From Sinorhizobium kostiense (GTDB lineage Bacteria; Pseudomonadota; Alphaproteobacteria; Rhizobiales; Rhizobiaceae): a stretch of DNA of 64,000 bases. Made by a program: the position numbers and the translations under genes. The notes below the pieces were generated by a model. The model was not told where the DNA came from and did no database searches. It saw nothing but the letters and a program-made list of their open reading frames with translations. Location of the stretch: the NCBI RefSeq assembly GCF_017874595.1, contig NZ_JAGILA010000009.1, positions 124,001-188,000 of the forward strand, read 5' to 3'. The first letter of the stretch is position 1. Each line of letters opens with the position of its first letter. Below, piece by piece: positions 26,662 through 35,034 of the stretch.

Positions 26662-28740
26662 ATGAAGCTAACCAGGTTCAATGTCAGGAATTTCCGGTCG
26701 GTGGTCGACAGCGGCTGGGTGGAAGTCAATCAGGTCACCGCACTCATAGGCGTGAACGAGTCCGGCAAGACCAACCTGCTGCTGCCGCTGTGGAAGTTGA
26801 ATCCCGCAAGGGAGGGCGAGCTCAAGCCGACTTCCGACTATCCGAAGGCCACGTTCAATGACATCCAGGCCTCGCCGGCGTCGTTTGCATTCATCACGGC
26901 CGACTTCGATGCCAGCGACCTGGCGGAGGAACTTGCTGCCCTGACGGGGCTGCCGAGGTCCGTGCTCGATGTCGTGAGCGTCAGCCGTTTCTACGACGGG
27001 GAATATCTCGTCAGCTTCCCGAAGCATAAGCAGCGTCGCTCCATAGAGGAGGCCGACGCTGTCGGCATGCTGCAGAAAACCCTTGGCGAGCTGGGCAGCA
27101 TCGCCGCCTTGGCCAAGGAGGGAACGCTCAGGAAGGAGCTCGAGGCTGCCGTTCGCTCCGTCGCCGAATCCTTCGAGGGCAGGGGTCCGCTGGACAAGGC
27201 CGGCTTGCGCCAGGCAGCCGCGAAGCTGCGGCAATCGCTGCCCGAGAATCCGGCCCCGACGAGTTCGATAGTTCCGCGTTTTTCCGCCCTCCTCGAGGAG
27301 CTTGAGGCTGCCGCCAAGCAGCTCGAAATGCCGGAGCCGGGAAACATCGAGGAAGTCCGGAAGCTGGTAATCGGCAAGCTCCCGCGCTTCGTCTACTATT
27401 CCAACTACGGCAATCTCGATTCCGAAATCTACCTTCCGCACGTTGTCCAGAACATGCGGCGGGAGGACCTTGGCGTGCGCGAGGCCGCGAAGGCCCGGAC
27501 CCTTCGCGTCCTCTTCAGTTTCGTCAAGCTCCAGCCGGATCAGATCCTCGAACTCGGCCGTGACATCCAGGAGGGCGAGAAGGGCAACGAAGCCCGGATA
27601 GCCGAGGTGTTCGAACGGAAGCGCACCCGCACGATCATGCTGAACTCGGCGGGGACGGACCTGACGAAGCGTTTCAAGAACTGGTGGAAGCAGGGGGACT
27701 ACACTTTCGAATTCCAGGCGGACGGCAACCACTTCCGGATCTGGGTCAGCGATTCGCGGCGTCCTGAGAAGGTCGAGCTGGAGGACCGCAGCACCGGCCT
27801 GCAGTGGTTTCTGAGCTTCTATCTCGTCTTCCTGGTCGAGAGCGAGCAGAGCCACCAGAACTCGATCCTGCTGCTGGACGAACCTGGGCTGTCGCTTCAT
27901 CCGCTTGCCCAGCGTGACCTGTCCGCGTTCTTCGAGAACCTCTCCCACACCAATCAGCTGCTCTACACCACGCATTCGCCGTTCCTGGTCGACGCGGACA
28001 TGCTGGATCGTGCGCGCAAGGTGTACGTGAGCGAAGACGGGTCGACGAAGGCTTCGTCCGACCTCAGGAGAGGGCACGAAGACCCAAGGAAGTCAGGCGC
28101 CACCTACGCGATCCACTCCGCACTCAACATGAACGTGGCCGAGAGTCTGCTTCTCGGTTGCCATCCCGTGATCGTCGAGGGGCCTTCGGACCAGCACTAC
28201 CTGGCCATGATCAAGACGCTGCTGATCGCGGCGCAGCGCATCGCTCCGAAGCGGGAGATCGTGTTTCCGCCGTCCCATGGCGCCAAGAACGCGAAAGTGG
28301 TGGCGAGCATTCTCAGTGGCCGGGACGAGGTGCTGCCGATCATGCTGCTGGACGGAGACGAGATCGGCCGCAAGACGGCGACGGACCTAAAGAACGGCAT
28401 CTACCAGGCCGCCAAGGACCGGGTGCTGTCGACCGACGACTTTTTGGGATTCGCGAATTCGGAGATCGAGGACCTGCTCCCGACGGACTTCTTCTCTGAC
28501 GTCATCGACCGTCAGCTCCGGCAGGCGGACATCCCGTTCTCCGACGTGGCACAGGCTGGCCGTCCCATTGTCCCTCAGGTCGAATCCTGGGCTGCCGGAC
28601 AGGGAATTGAGCTCGCAGAAGGCTGGAAGGTCGACATCGCCCGTGAGGCGAAGAAGCGCGCGCTCGCACGTGGCCACGCGAAGTTCGAGGCTGACGTGCT
28701 CGACCGTTGGGCCAAGCTCTTTGCCGCTATAGCAAGCTGA
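26662..28740 (+). CDS. OLD-family ATP-dependent nuclease
   Basis: 692 residues. An N-terminal SMC/RecF-like ATPase begins LTRFNVRNFRSV, with Walker A GVNESGKTN (about residue 30) and, near residue 403, Walker B SILLLDEPGLSLHP followed by the H-loop YTTHSPFL. The C-terminal TOPRIM domain has VIVEGPSDQHYLAM (metal-binding Glu, about residue 503) and MLLDGDEIGRKTA (DxD-like). This layout is that of OLD nucleases used in phage defence (Old of P2, GajA). No UvrD-like GajB partner or reverse transcriptase is next to it, so it is either stand-alone (class 1) or works with the convergent HEPN-type gene. Confidence 0.88.
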   Translation: MKLTRFNVRNFRSVVDSGWVEVNQVTALIGVNESGKTNLLLPLWKLNPAREGELKPTSDYPKATFNDIQASPASFAFITADFDASDLAEELAALTGLPRSVLDVVSVSRFYDGEYLVSFPKHKQRRSIEEADAVGMLQKTLGELGSIAALAKEGTLRKELEAAVRSVAESFEGRGPLDKAGLRQAAAKLRQSLPENPAPTSSIVPRFSALLEELEAAAKQLEMPEPGNIEEVRKLVIGKLPRFVYYSNYGNLDSEIYLPHVVQNMRREDLGVREAAKARTLRVLFSFVKLQPDQILELGRDIQEGEKGNEARIAEVFERKRTRTIMLNSAGTDLTKRFKNWWKQGDYTFEFQADGNHFRIWVSDSRRPEKVELEDRSTGLQWFLSFYLVFLVESEQSHQNSILLLDEPGLSLHPLAQRDLSAFFENLSHTNQLLYTTHSPFLVDADMLDRARKVYVSEDGSTKASSDLRRGHEDPRKSGATYAIHSALNMNVAESLLLGCHPVIVEGPSDQHYLAMIKTLLIAAQRIAPKREIVFPPSHGAKNAKVVASILSGRDEVLPIMLLDGDEIGRKTATDLKNGIYQAAKDRVLSTDDFLGFANSEIEDLLPTDFFSDVIDRQLRQADIPFSDVAQAGRPIVPQVESWAAGQGIELAEGWKVDIAREAKKRALARGHAKFEADVLDRWAKLFAAIAS

Positions 28741-28821
28741 TTGCCGCGGGCGTGCTTCTCGCCGGCGTTCTATTGGTTCCGGCCTGGACCGCAGGGCCAC
28801 GTCTATTGAACTCGGGAATCC

Positions 28822-29478
28822 TCAACTTCCGCAGGCACCTACCGCGGCTGATTCGCCGAGAGGGAAGGAAAAAATCGCGCGATAAAATCGCGTAATAACA
28901 ATTATGGAACTCAAGTGCCTGATATCTTGATATTTATCCGCGAACGGGAATGGCGCTGCGGCGTCAACGACGGCATCGACCACTGCGAGGAACCGATCCA
29001 CAAACGACAGGAACACGGTGAGATAGGTACACGACACATCGAGCGCCTCGTCTCCGAACGTCATGTGCTGATCCGCCGCCCGGAGTCCGAAATGCACCGT
29101 ACGCGTAACTCCATCCTCGGTAATCGGGCGTGGGCGATTCTTCCCGGTCCCATATAGCTGGTCGTCAATGTGTTCGAAGTGGTTGCGGGCTTTCTTCATC
29201 ACTTTGAAGTCACAGGAATCCACATGGGACTTGGCTTCGCCTCCCAAGCGATCCGCAGCCATCTTCATGAATGCGACGATGCGACATGCCGCGGTCAAAA
29301 AGAAGTGGAGCTCGACTAGTGCGGAATCGATTTCTCCCGCACTCCAACGGGACATGAAGGCCGCGTGCCGTTGTTCGGTAGCGGCCCGATAGCGGGGAAT
29401 CCATCTTAAGGCGTCTGCAACAGCTCCGGTCGGGTCGACCGTCTGAAGTACAGGGAATCTCCGCAAAGAATCGTTCAT
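28822..29478 (-). CDS. HEPN-motif protein, possible RNase of a defence pair
   Basis: 218 residues, mostly helical, unknown family. KKARNHFEHID contains R-N-x3-H, the Rx4-6H catalytic motif of HEPN ribonucleases, in a helix context. The gene converges on the OLD nuclease gene, with their stops 80 bases apart. GAGGA lies about ten bases before the ATG. Assignment is by the motif alone; HEPN-like binding proteins without activity are also common. Confidence 0.55.
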   Translation of the reverse strand: MNDSLRRFPVLQTVDPTGAVADALRWIPRYRAATEQRHAAFMSRWSAGEIDSALVELHFFLTAACRIVAFMKMAADRLGGEAKSHVDSCDFKVMKKARNHFEHIDDQLYGTGKNRPRPITEDGVTRTVHFGLRAADQHMTFGDEALDVSCTYLTVFLSFVDRFLAVVDAVVDAAAPFPFADKYQDIRHLSSIIVITRFYRAIFSFPLGESAAVGACGS

Positions 29479-29508
29479 TGCTTTCGGATCCTCAGCATTT
29501 ATCCCGCC

Positions 29509-30171
29509 TCAAAGGAGGCTCGGCTCGCCGACACGTTCAGTAGTCAGCAGCAGCATACCGCCACTCGGATACGGCCTCTGCAGTTGCCTAGCGTCCTTCC
29601 ACTCCGCAGTGAGCCAGAGCTCGATCTCTGCCGGCTCCGTCAGGATGACTGGCATGGCCTTCGGATGAATTGGCTTCACAATCTCATTGGTGTCGCAGGT
29701 CAGAAAACCGAATAGCTCGTGTTCGCCGCCGCGCGGATTCTTCATGGATCCGCGCTCTCCCTTCCAGGGCGTCCAGATTCCGGCGAAGAAGGCGAGCGGT
29801 TCGCTCTTGTCGAGCGCAAACCAGCGCGCCGTCCTCTTCGGCTTCGTATCCTCGTATTCACAGAATGCCGTCCACGGCACGATGCAGCGATATTGCGGCC
29901 CCAACCAGCGCCGCCAGTGCGGTGAGTCGACGTTGCGGATGTTGGTGACGCCGTAATCCGGTTTGCCCTTGGTGACGAGCGGCGGCGACGGCATTCCCCA
30001 GGTGAGATTCACCAGCTCGCGTTCGCCGTCGGCGGTATTGCGGATGACAGGCCCGGGCTTGTCGGGAAATACTTCGGTCGAAGGCCTCGCTCGGTTGGTC
30101 ATGTCGCGGTGCGGCCTGGCCGCGCGCCAGAGCTCGTCAAACTCGACTTCGATCCGATAGCGATTGCACAT
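29509..30171 (-). CDS. SRAP-family protein (SOS response-associated peptidase, YedK/HMCES-like)
   Basis: Shields abasic sites in single-stranded DNA by a covalent bond from its N-terminal cysteine. The 220-residue chain starts MCNRY, giving Cys2 after Met removal. Other family residues are visible: the Asn in YGVTNIRNVDSPHW, the Glu in PWTAFCEYED, and HPKAMPVIL for the usual HxRMP. Length matches the family. It is the last gene of a minus-strand row of zinc-ribbon genes beginning at 31134. Confidence 0.93.
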   Translation of the reverse strand: MCNRYRIEVEFDELWRAARPHRDMTNRARPSTEVFPDKPGPVIRNTADGERELVNLTWGMPSPPLVTKGKPDYGVTNIRNVDSPHWRRWLGPQYRCIVPWTAFCEYEDTKPKRTARWFALDKSEPLAFFAGIWTPWKGERGSMKNPRGGEHELFGFLTCDTNEIVKPIHPKAMPVILTEPAEIELWLTAEWKDARQLQRPYPSGGMLLLTTERVGEPSLL

Positions 30172-30180
30172 GCATCCCCC

Positions 30181-30461
30181 TTATCCATCGCGGTGTGCCC
30201 TGCCGATCCGAAAGCCATTGCCTTCTGTATTCCCGCACCTGGTGATCTGAGCAGCGGCCGAAGATCATCGAGCGTGACGTCGTGGCCATACTTGCCAGCG
30301 AGGCCCCATCGGTCAACCCATTGGTTGTGGTCGCAATTGGCACAACGCGCGCCGAGCAGTTGATCGTCTGCGAGATCGGCGAGCCGCAGATGACCGATGC
30401 CGCGATCCCGATCAATGGATCCCTTTTCAGGGATCAGGTCGATTCCGCGTCGATGGCGCAT
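30181..30461 (-). pseudogene. Small zinc-ribbon gene with a one-base frameshift
   Basis: The start reads MRHRRGIDLIPEKGS, then the first pair RCANCDHNQW. After LRPLL the frame is lost; reading one base over gives TRCGNTEGNGFRIGRAHRDG and a stop at 30181. The join needs one extra base near 30245, where a CT-x-RC motif would restore a second CxxC. About 93 residues if repaired. Related C4 zinc-ribbon proteins accompany SRAP genes in rhizobia. Without repair the product lacks the second zinc half. Confidence 0.6.
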
Positions 30462-30474
30462 CGCCCCCTCCTCC

Positions 30475-30971
30475 TTATCGTCGGGGCTTTCCTATGAAGA
30501 TGGTGTTGCCGTCGCGATTTTCGCACTTCTTGCATCGCATTCGCCGCTCGAGGCGAAGGATTCTCTGACCTTTGCCGAACCGTGCAGCCAATGCCCGCCG
30601 ATTCAGCCGGTCGATGTGACCGCTGCGCCGGCACTTGCAAAGAACGTCGCACCATTCGGGAAGATTCTCGAATGTGATCTCGTCAGGGTCGCCGGCTGGG
30701 GCCGCATCACCAGCCGGCGTCGTCGAGAGGCGGACAATTCCCCTGGCGGCATGTCGTAGGTGAGCTTGCAGCGATCCCGGTAGAGATTGGCGCTCTTTGC
30801 GCAGCCGATCGCCGCCGAGATTTCGCCGAGGAGCGCCGGCATGCTGCGGTCGCCGAGCCGATCAATGAGCGCCTTGGCGTCATATTGCCTCTTTACGCCG
30901 CACTCGCATTTGACCCGGATCTTCTTCCAGTACAGTCGCTCCGACAGCAACCATGTCCCGGATCTAGGCAT
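30475..30971 (-). pseudogene. Larger zinc-ribbon gene with a one-base frameshift
   Basis: Frame 1 from ATG 30971: VKCECGVKRQYDAKALIDRL, then GCAKSANLYRDRCKLTYDM. Near 30735 the natural reading moves to another frame: TTPAGDAAPAGDPDEI, EWCDVLCKC, RRMRCKKCENRDG and ends FIGKPRR at 30475. One missing base explains the shift. The protein would have several Cys-x2-Cys or Cys-x-Cys pairs. ATG 30971 overlaps the end of the 56-residue gene upstream, so the row is one operon. Confidence 0.55.
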
Positions 30972-31134
30972 GTTTCAGCTTCCACTCCGGCCGATGTTCC
31001 ATGCAGAACCATTGGGGTTCGGCCTTCCCCGCTGCAAGGCCGAAGCTGCCCCATTTCTTGCGGCCAGGATGCTCGCACCAGTGCTCGTGATGGACCGATT
31101 CCGTGCGCGCGCTCGAGCCTGCTTCATCGCTCAT
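30964..31134 (-). CDS. 56-residue His/Cys/Trp-rich protein
   Basis: Begins MSDEAGSSARTESVHHEHWC and ends EHRPEWKLKHA. The spacing of C, H and W residues (HHEHWCEHPGCK-like start, WFCMEH) suggests a small metal-binding fold. Short proteins of this type are common in rhizobia. It starts the minus-strand row that ends with the SRAP gene. Confidence 0.55.
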   Translation of the reverse strand: MSDEAGSSARTESVHHEHWCEHPGRKKWGSFGLAAGKAEPQWFCMEHRPEWKLKHA

Positions 31135-31242
31135 TCTCTGACACCCTGCCGTCGTTCTGTGAATTTGTTCCTAAAATGTTCTCATTTGAGGTTACAGTCA
31201 ACGGCTGGCGTCGACGGACAACTCCCTGCTACATTTCTATTC

Positions 31243-32537
31243 ATGTCACAAATTGACCGCCTAAATCCGTTCCTGCGAGGCCCCGCCATCATTCGATTTC
31301 CCAGAATGGCACTGTTGGCCCGTGATTTTGAGCCGCCCTTGGCAGAAGGTGAAGGCGAGCTCAAACTCGTCGCTGACCGTGAGTTCTCTTACCGAATGAC
31401 GGGAAAGCCGATTGAGCTGGCGCATACGCTCCGCGCAATCAATCGCCTGCAAACAGACAGCTATAATGGGTTGAATAGGTTCCGCCTTAAGATGACCGAT
31501 GCCGACGGGCTAGAGTGGAGTGGCGGCTGGACTATCCCTGAGTTCAACCCCGGCGATGACGATTGGGTGTTCAGCGGCACGTGTGATGGGCTGAGCACTG
31601 TCATCACTGGGCGGCGACGAGCGAAAGTGGGGCTGAGGCTCGCTTTATCATTCCCCGAAGTCATAGCGCCTCGATCATTCTCCGGCGCTTCGTGCGGAGC
31701 AACGATGAGACCGATGGCGCACACGCCGTTCGTATCATCAACATCCTCGGAGTTCCGGTCAGATTCGCTTTCGACGGCGAGGCCAACGTACTTTCTATCT
31801 CGGCCATCTGTTCGCCGGCTCTGCCGGCACACCTAGCGGAGAACTGGTTCGGCGAGCCGCTCCGCATTCTGTTCGGCCAGTTGGTGTATTCGCGTCTGGT
31901 CGAGCGCCGCTTTCCGGACGGACGCTCGATGGTCTCTGTACGGCAGTCGCCGGCCTGGACTCTGGACTCCGCATGGACTGCTCTTTGGATCGACGATGAC
32001 CACCTTACGAACGACGCTGATTTCTTTGACCTCTATGCTGGGCTCTTGACCCTGATCGCGCGTGACGGACAGTGGGAAGGCCATTCAATTACCAAGTTCT
32101 ATGAGGAGGTGATCCAATCCGCGCATGGATCGAGGTGGGTGATGGCCCTGACCCTGGCCAGCAGTATCGAAGGACTGGCGCGTTTTCTCGTCCCTAAGGG
32201 CACGCTGCGACCCGATGCCGATCAGGCGGCAATCGATTCCCTCCTCGCGCACATCGACAAGTGGTCGGGCGCGCAGCGGCTGAAGGACGCAGCCGCTAAC
32301 GCGGTTGGGAAAGCGGATGAAGTTTCTGTACTGCGGGCGCTGTTGACACTCGCGGACGGCGGAGTGGGAACCCGCCCCCAAGTCGGGTCCTGGAAGAAGG
32401 TCCGCAACAGTGTCATGCATGGCGAACTCGTCTCGCCTTATTCCAGCGAGGAGGACGACCAGATTATCATCGATCTCGCTGATCTGCTTCGGGCGCTCAC
32501 GCGTGAGATAGCTCGGCGCGCGCTCGCGCAGAAATAG
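31243..32537 (+). pseudogene. ApeA-like HEPN protein with a frameshift in a G4 run
   Basis: Frame 1 (31243 on) reads MSQIDRLNPFLRGPAII up to GRRRAKVG; frame 2 resumes AEARFIIPRSHSASIILRRF and continues to 32537. One G missing from GGGG at about 31628-31632 explains the switch. The repaired protein has about 431 residues. The N-terminal half is a beta-rich sensor-like domain as in ApeA; the C-terminal half has a predicted HEPN core with WKKVRNSVMHGEL, where R-N-x3-H is the RNase motif. If the shift is real the gene is dead unless the second half is made alone from GTG 31692. Confidence 0.6.
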
Positions 32538-32593
32538 CTTCGTTCGGGACATCGGTCGGACGAAACTATTTTAGCATTCGCGAATTAATAGAG

Positions 32594-32616
32594 GTCGCTC
32601 CTCCATCTGGAGCGAC
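32594..32616. other. Hairpin 1
   Basis: GTCGCTCC (32594-32601) pairs with GGAGCGAC (32609-32616), 7-base loop. Follows the HEPN gene by 57 bases and could end its transcript, though no T tract follows. Confidence 0.6.
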
Positions 32617-32643
32617 TCCAAGTCCCCCAACTACTGATGGCAA

Positions 32644-32671
32644 GCAGTGCCCGCTGAAAAGCGGGCACTGC
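32644..32671. other. Hairpin 2, 12-bp stem with GAAA loop
   Basis: GCAGTGCCCGCT (32644-32655) and AGCGGGCACTGC (32660-32671) pair perfectly across a GAAA tetraloop. The structure would be very stable as RNA. No T tract. Confidence 0.75.
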
Positions 32672-32690
32672 CGACGCAATCGCAAGAGAA

Positions 32691-32708
32691 GACCCGCCGA
32701 AACGGGTC
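32691..32708. other. Hairpin 3
   Basis: GACCCG (32691-32696) pairs with CGGGTC (32703-32708). It lies just past the end of the csbD remnant, so hairpins 2 and 3 may be minus-strand terminators or part of an RNA. Confidence 0.5.
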
Positions 32709-32730
32709 GATCTCTGTGGCGGGGATGCAA

Positions 32731-32887
32731 TTACCAAGTCTGACGGTTGTACCAATCATCGAGATCGCGCCGCACCTGGTCTCGGGCAATGCCGTAGCGT
32801 TCCTTCGAGCTGGTCACGGCTGCCGGCAATCTGGTCCAGGTCATCGTCAGCTTGCTTCCAGTTGCCTTCTACACGGTTCCAATCCAT
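32731..32887 (-). pseudogene. csbD-family stress gene with two internal deletions
   Basis: The start MDWNRVEGNWKQ has a perfect AGGAGG ribosome site and is the CsbD start. The usual central K-rich segment is missing (about 13 residues, in frame), giving a direct jump to DDDLDQIAGSRDQLEG. A second gap then breaks the frame; in the other frame ERYGIARDQVRRDLDDWY and a stop at 32731 follow, which is the CsbD C-terminus. The gene is a remnant. Confidence 0.7.
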
Positions 32888-33162
32888 CGCGGATTCCTCC
32901 TGTTCAAGGCGCATCGAACGGCATGCGCTGTTCACCAGAGGTGCAACGTCGCGATCAGGAACATCGCAACAAGAGCAAGTGCAACGAATGTCGCGATCCA
33001 CTCGATCAGCTTGGCACGTTCCTAATGACGCATAACGTTCGCCCTTCCGGCTGCCAAAATTGAGACAGAGCGGAAAAGTTCCGCGGGGCACCTGCCGTGC
33101 GCTCTGTCGGCTGCGATGTTACCCAGGGCACTATTCAACAATGCCGATTGATTTATCCTGAC

Positions 33163-33285
33163 CGTCGTCAAGCGCAGTACCTCCTCCCACTGCGCAAGAC
33201 GTCGATCGGTCCCACTCCTCCTCCCAGGACCGATCAAGCTCAAAGACCCCGACGCCTCCTCCCGGCTCGGGGTCTTTTCGTTTTT
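33163..33285 (+). ncRNA. Small RNA with three CCTCCTCCC loops (alpha-r14/NfeR1, cuckoo-RNA type)
   Basis: Three hairpins in a row each expose the anti-Shine-Dalgarno motif CCTCCTCCC: GCGCAGT/ACTGCGC (33172-33195, motif 33180-33188), GATCGGTCC/GGACCGATC (33204-33235, motif 33217-33225), and AAAGACCCCGA/TCGGGGTCTTT (33242-33277, motif 33255-33263). The last ends in TTTTCGTTTTT, a terminator. This fits rhizobial alpha-r14 RNAs (Smr14/NfeR1, about 123 nt) and Rhodobacter CcsR RNAs, which bind ribosome sites of target mRNAs. The 5' end is estimated from that length. Confidence 0.85.
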
Positions 33286-33702
33286 ACAGGCTCTACAGCG
33301 CCGTGATCAGGGCATCAGCCGTTTCGTGTCGCGTCCAGCCAACGGCCTCCGCCGCGGCTGCCACAGCCTGAAACATGGCTTCGATCGCTTCCTGGCAATC
33401 GAGGTGTCGATCCGGGTGACAACAAGAAGTGCTCGAAAACGTACGCTAAGGCCGAACATAAGGCGAACCGTCCTCTGACGCGATGAGCCTGGAGCAGCTC
33501 CGCTCCCAAGGACTCAAATCTCTCGTGCAAACTTGCAAAGCGAGCAACATATCGAACTTCTCGGCCTAGGCTGCAGAGAAGCGTCCTATGTATCGTGGCG
33601 GGAATTGACGATGGACAACGACTTTGTCAGGTTGTGCCTCCTGGCCCGTGTGCCGCTACCGGCAGATCAATTAAAGCTGCCGATTCTACAAAAAGGTGGG
33701 AG

Positions 33703-35034
33703 TTGCCACGATCGATTCGACACCCTGCACGGCTGGTGCCGATGGCGTTCCTTATTGCCATTCTTGTAGGCACAGGATTGCTGATGCTGCCGGTGTCTCG
33801 CGCGGAGCCCGGTGGAGCTCCACTAGTCACCGCGCTATTTACCGCCACCTCGGCAGTCTGCGTCACCGGCCTAATCGTTCAAGACACACCGACCTATTGG
33901 TCCGCTTTTGGTCAGAGCGTGATCCTCGCGTTGTTCCAGGTCGGTGGTTTCGGAATTATGACTGGGGCAACGCTTCTGGGCCTCCTCGTTACTCGCAGAT
34001 TGAAACTGACCAGGCGCCTTATCGCCCAAGCGGAAACCAAGAGCCTTAGTCTGGGTGATGTCGCGGCCGTCCTTCGCCTCATCTTTCTGGTCACAGTGGC
34101 AGTCGAACTGCTGACAACAGCCGTGCTGACTTTGCGCCTCCGCTACGGCTATGACTATGATTGGAGCGACGCGCTGTGGCATGCCCTCTTTCATGCGGTC
34201 TCGGCGTTTAACAACGCAGGCTTCTCGACATATTCGGACAGCCTCATCGGCTTTGCGCTAGATCCTCTTATGCTTGCTCCGATTATGGCTTCCGTCGTCA
34301 TCGGTGGCCTCGGTTTTCCGGTTCTCCATGAACTTCGGCAGAACATGCGGCATCCCGCACGCTGGTCTGTCCACACGAAGATCACCCTACTTGGAACAGC
34401 TTTTCTGCTCATCGCCGCACTCGCGGCGACGGCCGCCTACGAATGGAACAATCCGGCAACATTGGGCGCGTTCGACTGGACGGGGAAGCTCCTAAATGCC
34501 GCGAGCCATTCGGTGATGGCGAGAACTGCCGGCTTTAACAGCGTCAATATTGGAGAGATGCACGTTGAGACCCTGGCGGTGACGTATGTATTGATGTTCA
34601 TCGGCGGCGGCAGTGCCGGAACTGCTGGCGGCATAAAAGTGACGACGTTCTTCCTTCTTGGCTTTGTCGTATGGGCCGAAATTCGAGGGCAACCGGATTC
34701 AAATGCGTTTCGACGCCGTATCGGCTCCCACCCCCAGCGTCAGGCATTGGCCATTGTCTTGCTGTCGGTTGCCTGCGTCGGAGCGGGGGTGCTCATTCTG
34801 CTCAGTGTCACGAGCTTCCCTCTTGAGGATGTCATGTTCGAGGTCATTTCAGCCTTTGCGACCGTTGGCCTATCTACAGGGATTACCGGAGGTCTCCCTC
34901 CCACAGGACAACTGGTTATCATTGTCTTGATGTTCATCGGGCGCGTGGGCACGATTACAATTGCTAGCGCACTCGCGCTGCAAGAACGCAATGTACTGTT
35001 CCGATACCCAGAGGAGCGCCCAATCGTTGGCTAA
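33703..35034 (+). CDS. ktrB: Potassium uptake channel subunit KtrB (TrkH superfamily)
   Basis: Membrane subunit that passes K+ together with the KtrA ring. 443 residues with four M1-P-M2 repeats; filter loops are seen as TATSAVCVTGL, AVSAFNNAGFS, SVMARTAGFNSV and ISAFATVGLSTG. The gating-loop region GGGSAGTAGGIK lies in the third repeat. Start chosen at TTG 33703 (MPRSIRHPARLVPMAF, with AGGTGGG before it), since KtrB proteins begin a short distance before the R-P-ARL-P motif; ATG 33742 would cut this off. The next gene overlaps its stop. Confidence 0.9.
   Translation: MPRSIRHPARLVPMAFLIAILVGTGLLMLPVSRAEPGGAPLVTALFTATSAVCVTGLIVQDTPTYWSAFGQSVILALFQVGGFGIMTGATLLGLLVTRRLKLTRRLIAQAETKSLSLGDVAAVLRLIFLVTVAVELLTTAVLTLRLRYGYDYDWSDALWHALFHAVSAFNNAGFSTYSDSLIGFALDPLMLAPIMASVVIGGLGFPVLHELRQNMRHPARWSVHTKITLLGTAFLLIAALAATAAYEWNNPATLGAFDWTGKLLNAASHSVMARTAGFNSVNIGEMHVETLAVTYVLMFIGGGSAGTAGGIKVTTFFLLGFVVWAEIRGQPDSNAFRRRIGSHPQRQALAIVLLSVACVGAGVLILLSVTSFPLEDVMFEVISAFATVGLSTGITGGLPPTGQLVIIVLMFIGRVGTITIASALALQERNVLFRYPEERPIVG

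Noticed and set aside
26668..28077. 469-codon frame antisense to the OLD nuclease gene
   Set aside because: Reading shows repeated Arg/Glu/Leu patterns mirrored from the sense gene; Walker and TOPRIM motifs on the plus strand decide.
28822..29478. Gabija system with the OLD gene as gajA
   Set aside because: The neighbour is not a UvrD-like helicase, so the two-gene Gabija layout is not met.
33022..33243. Minus-strand frame over the small RNA
   Set aside because: Hairpins and terminator explain the region; the frame has no ribosome site.
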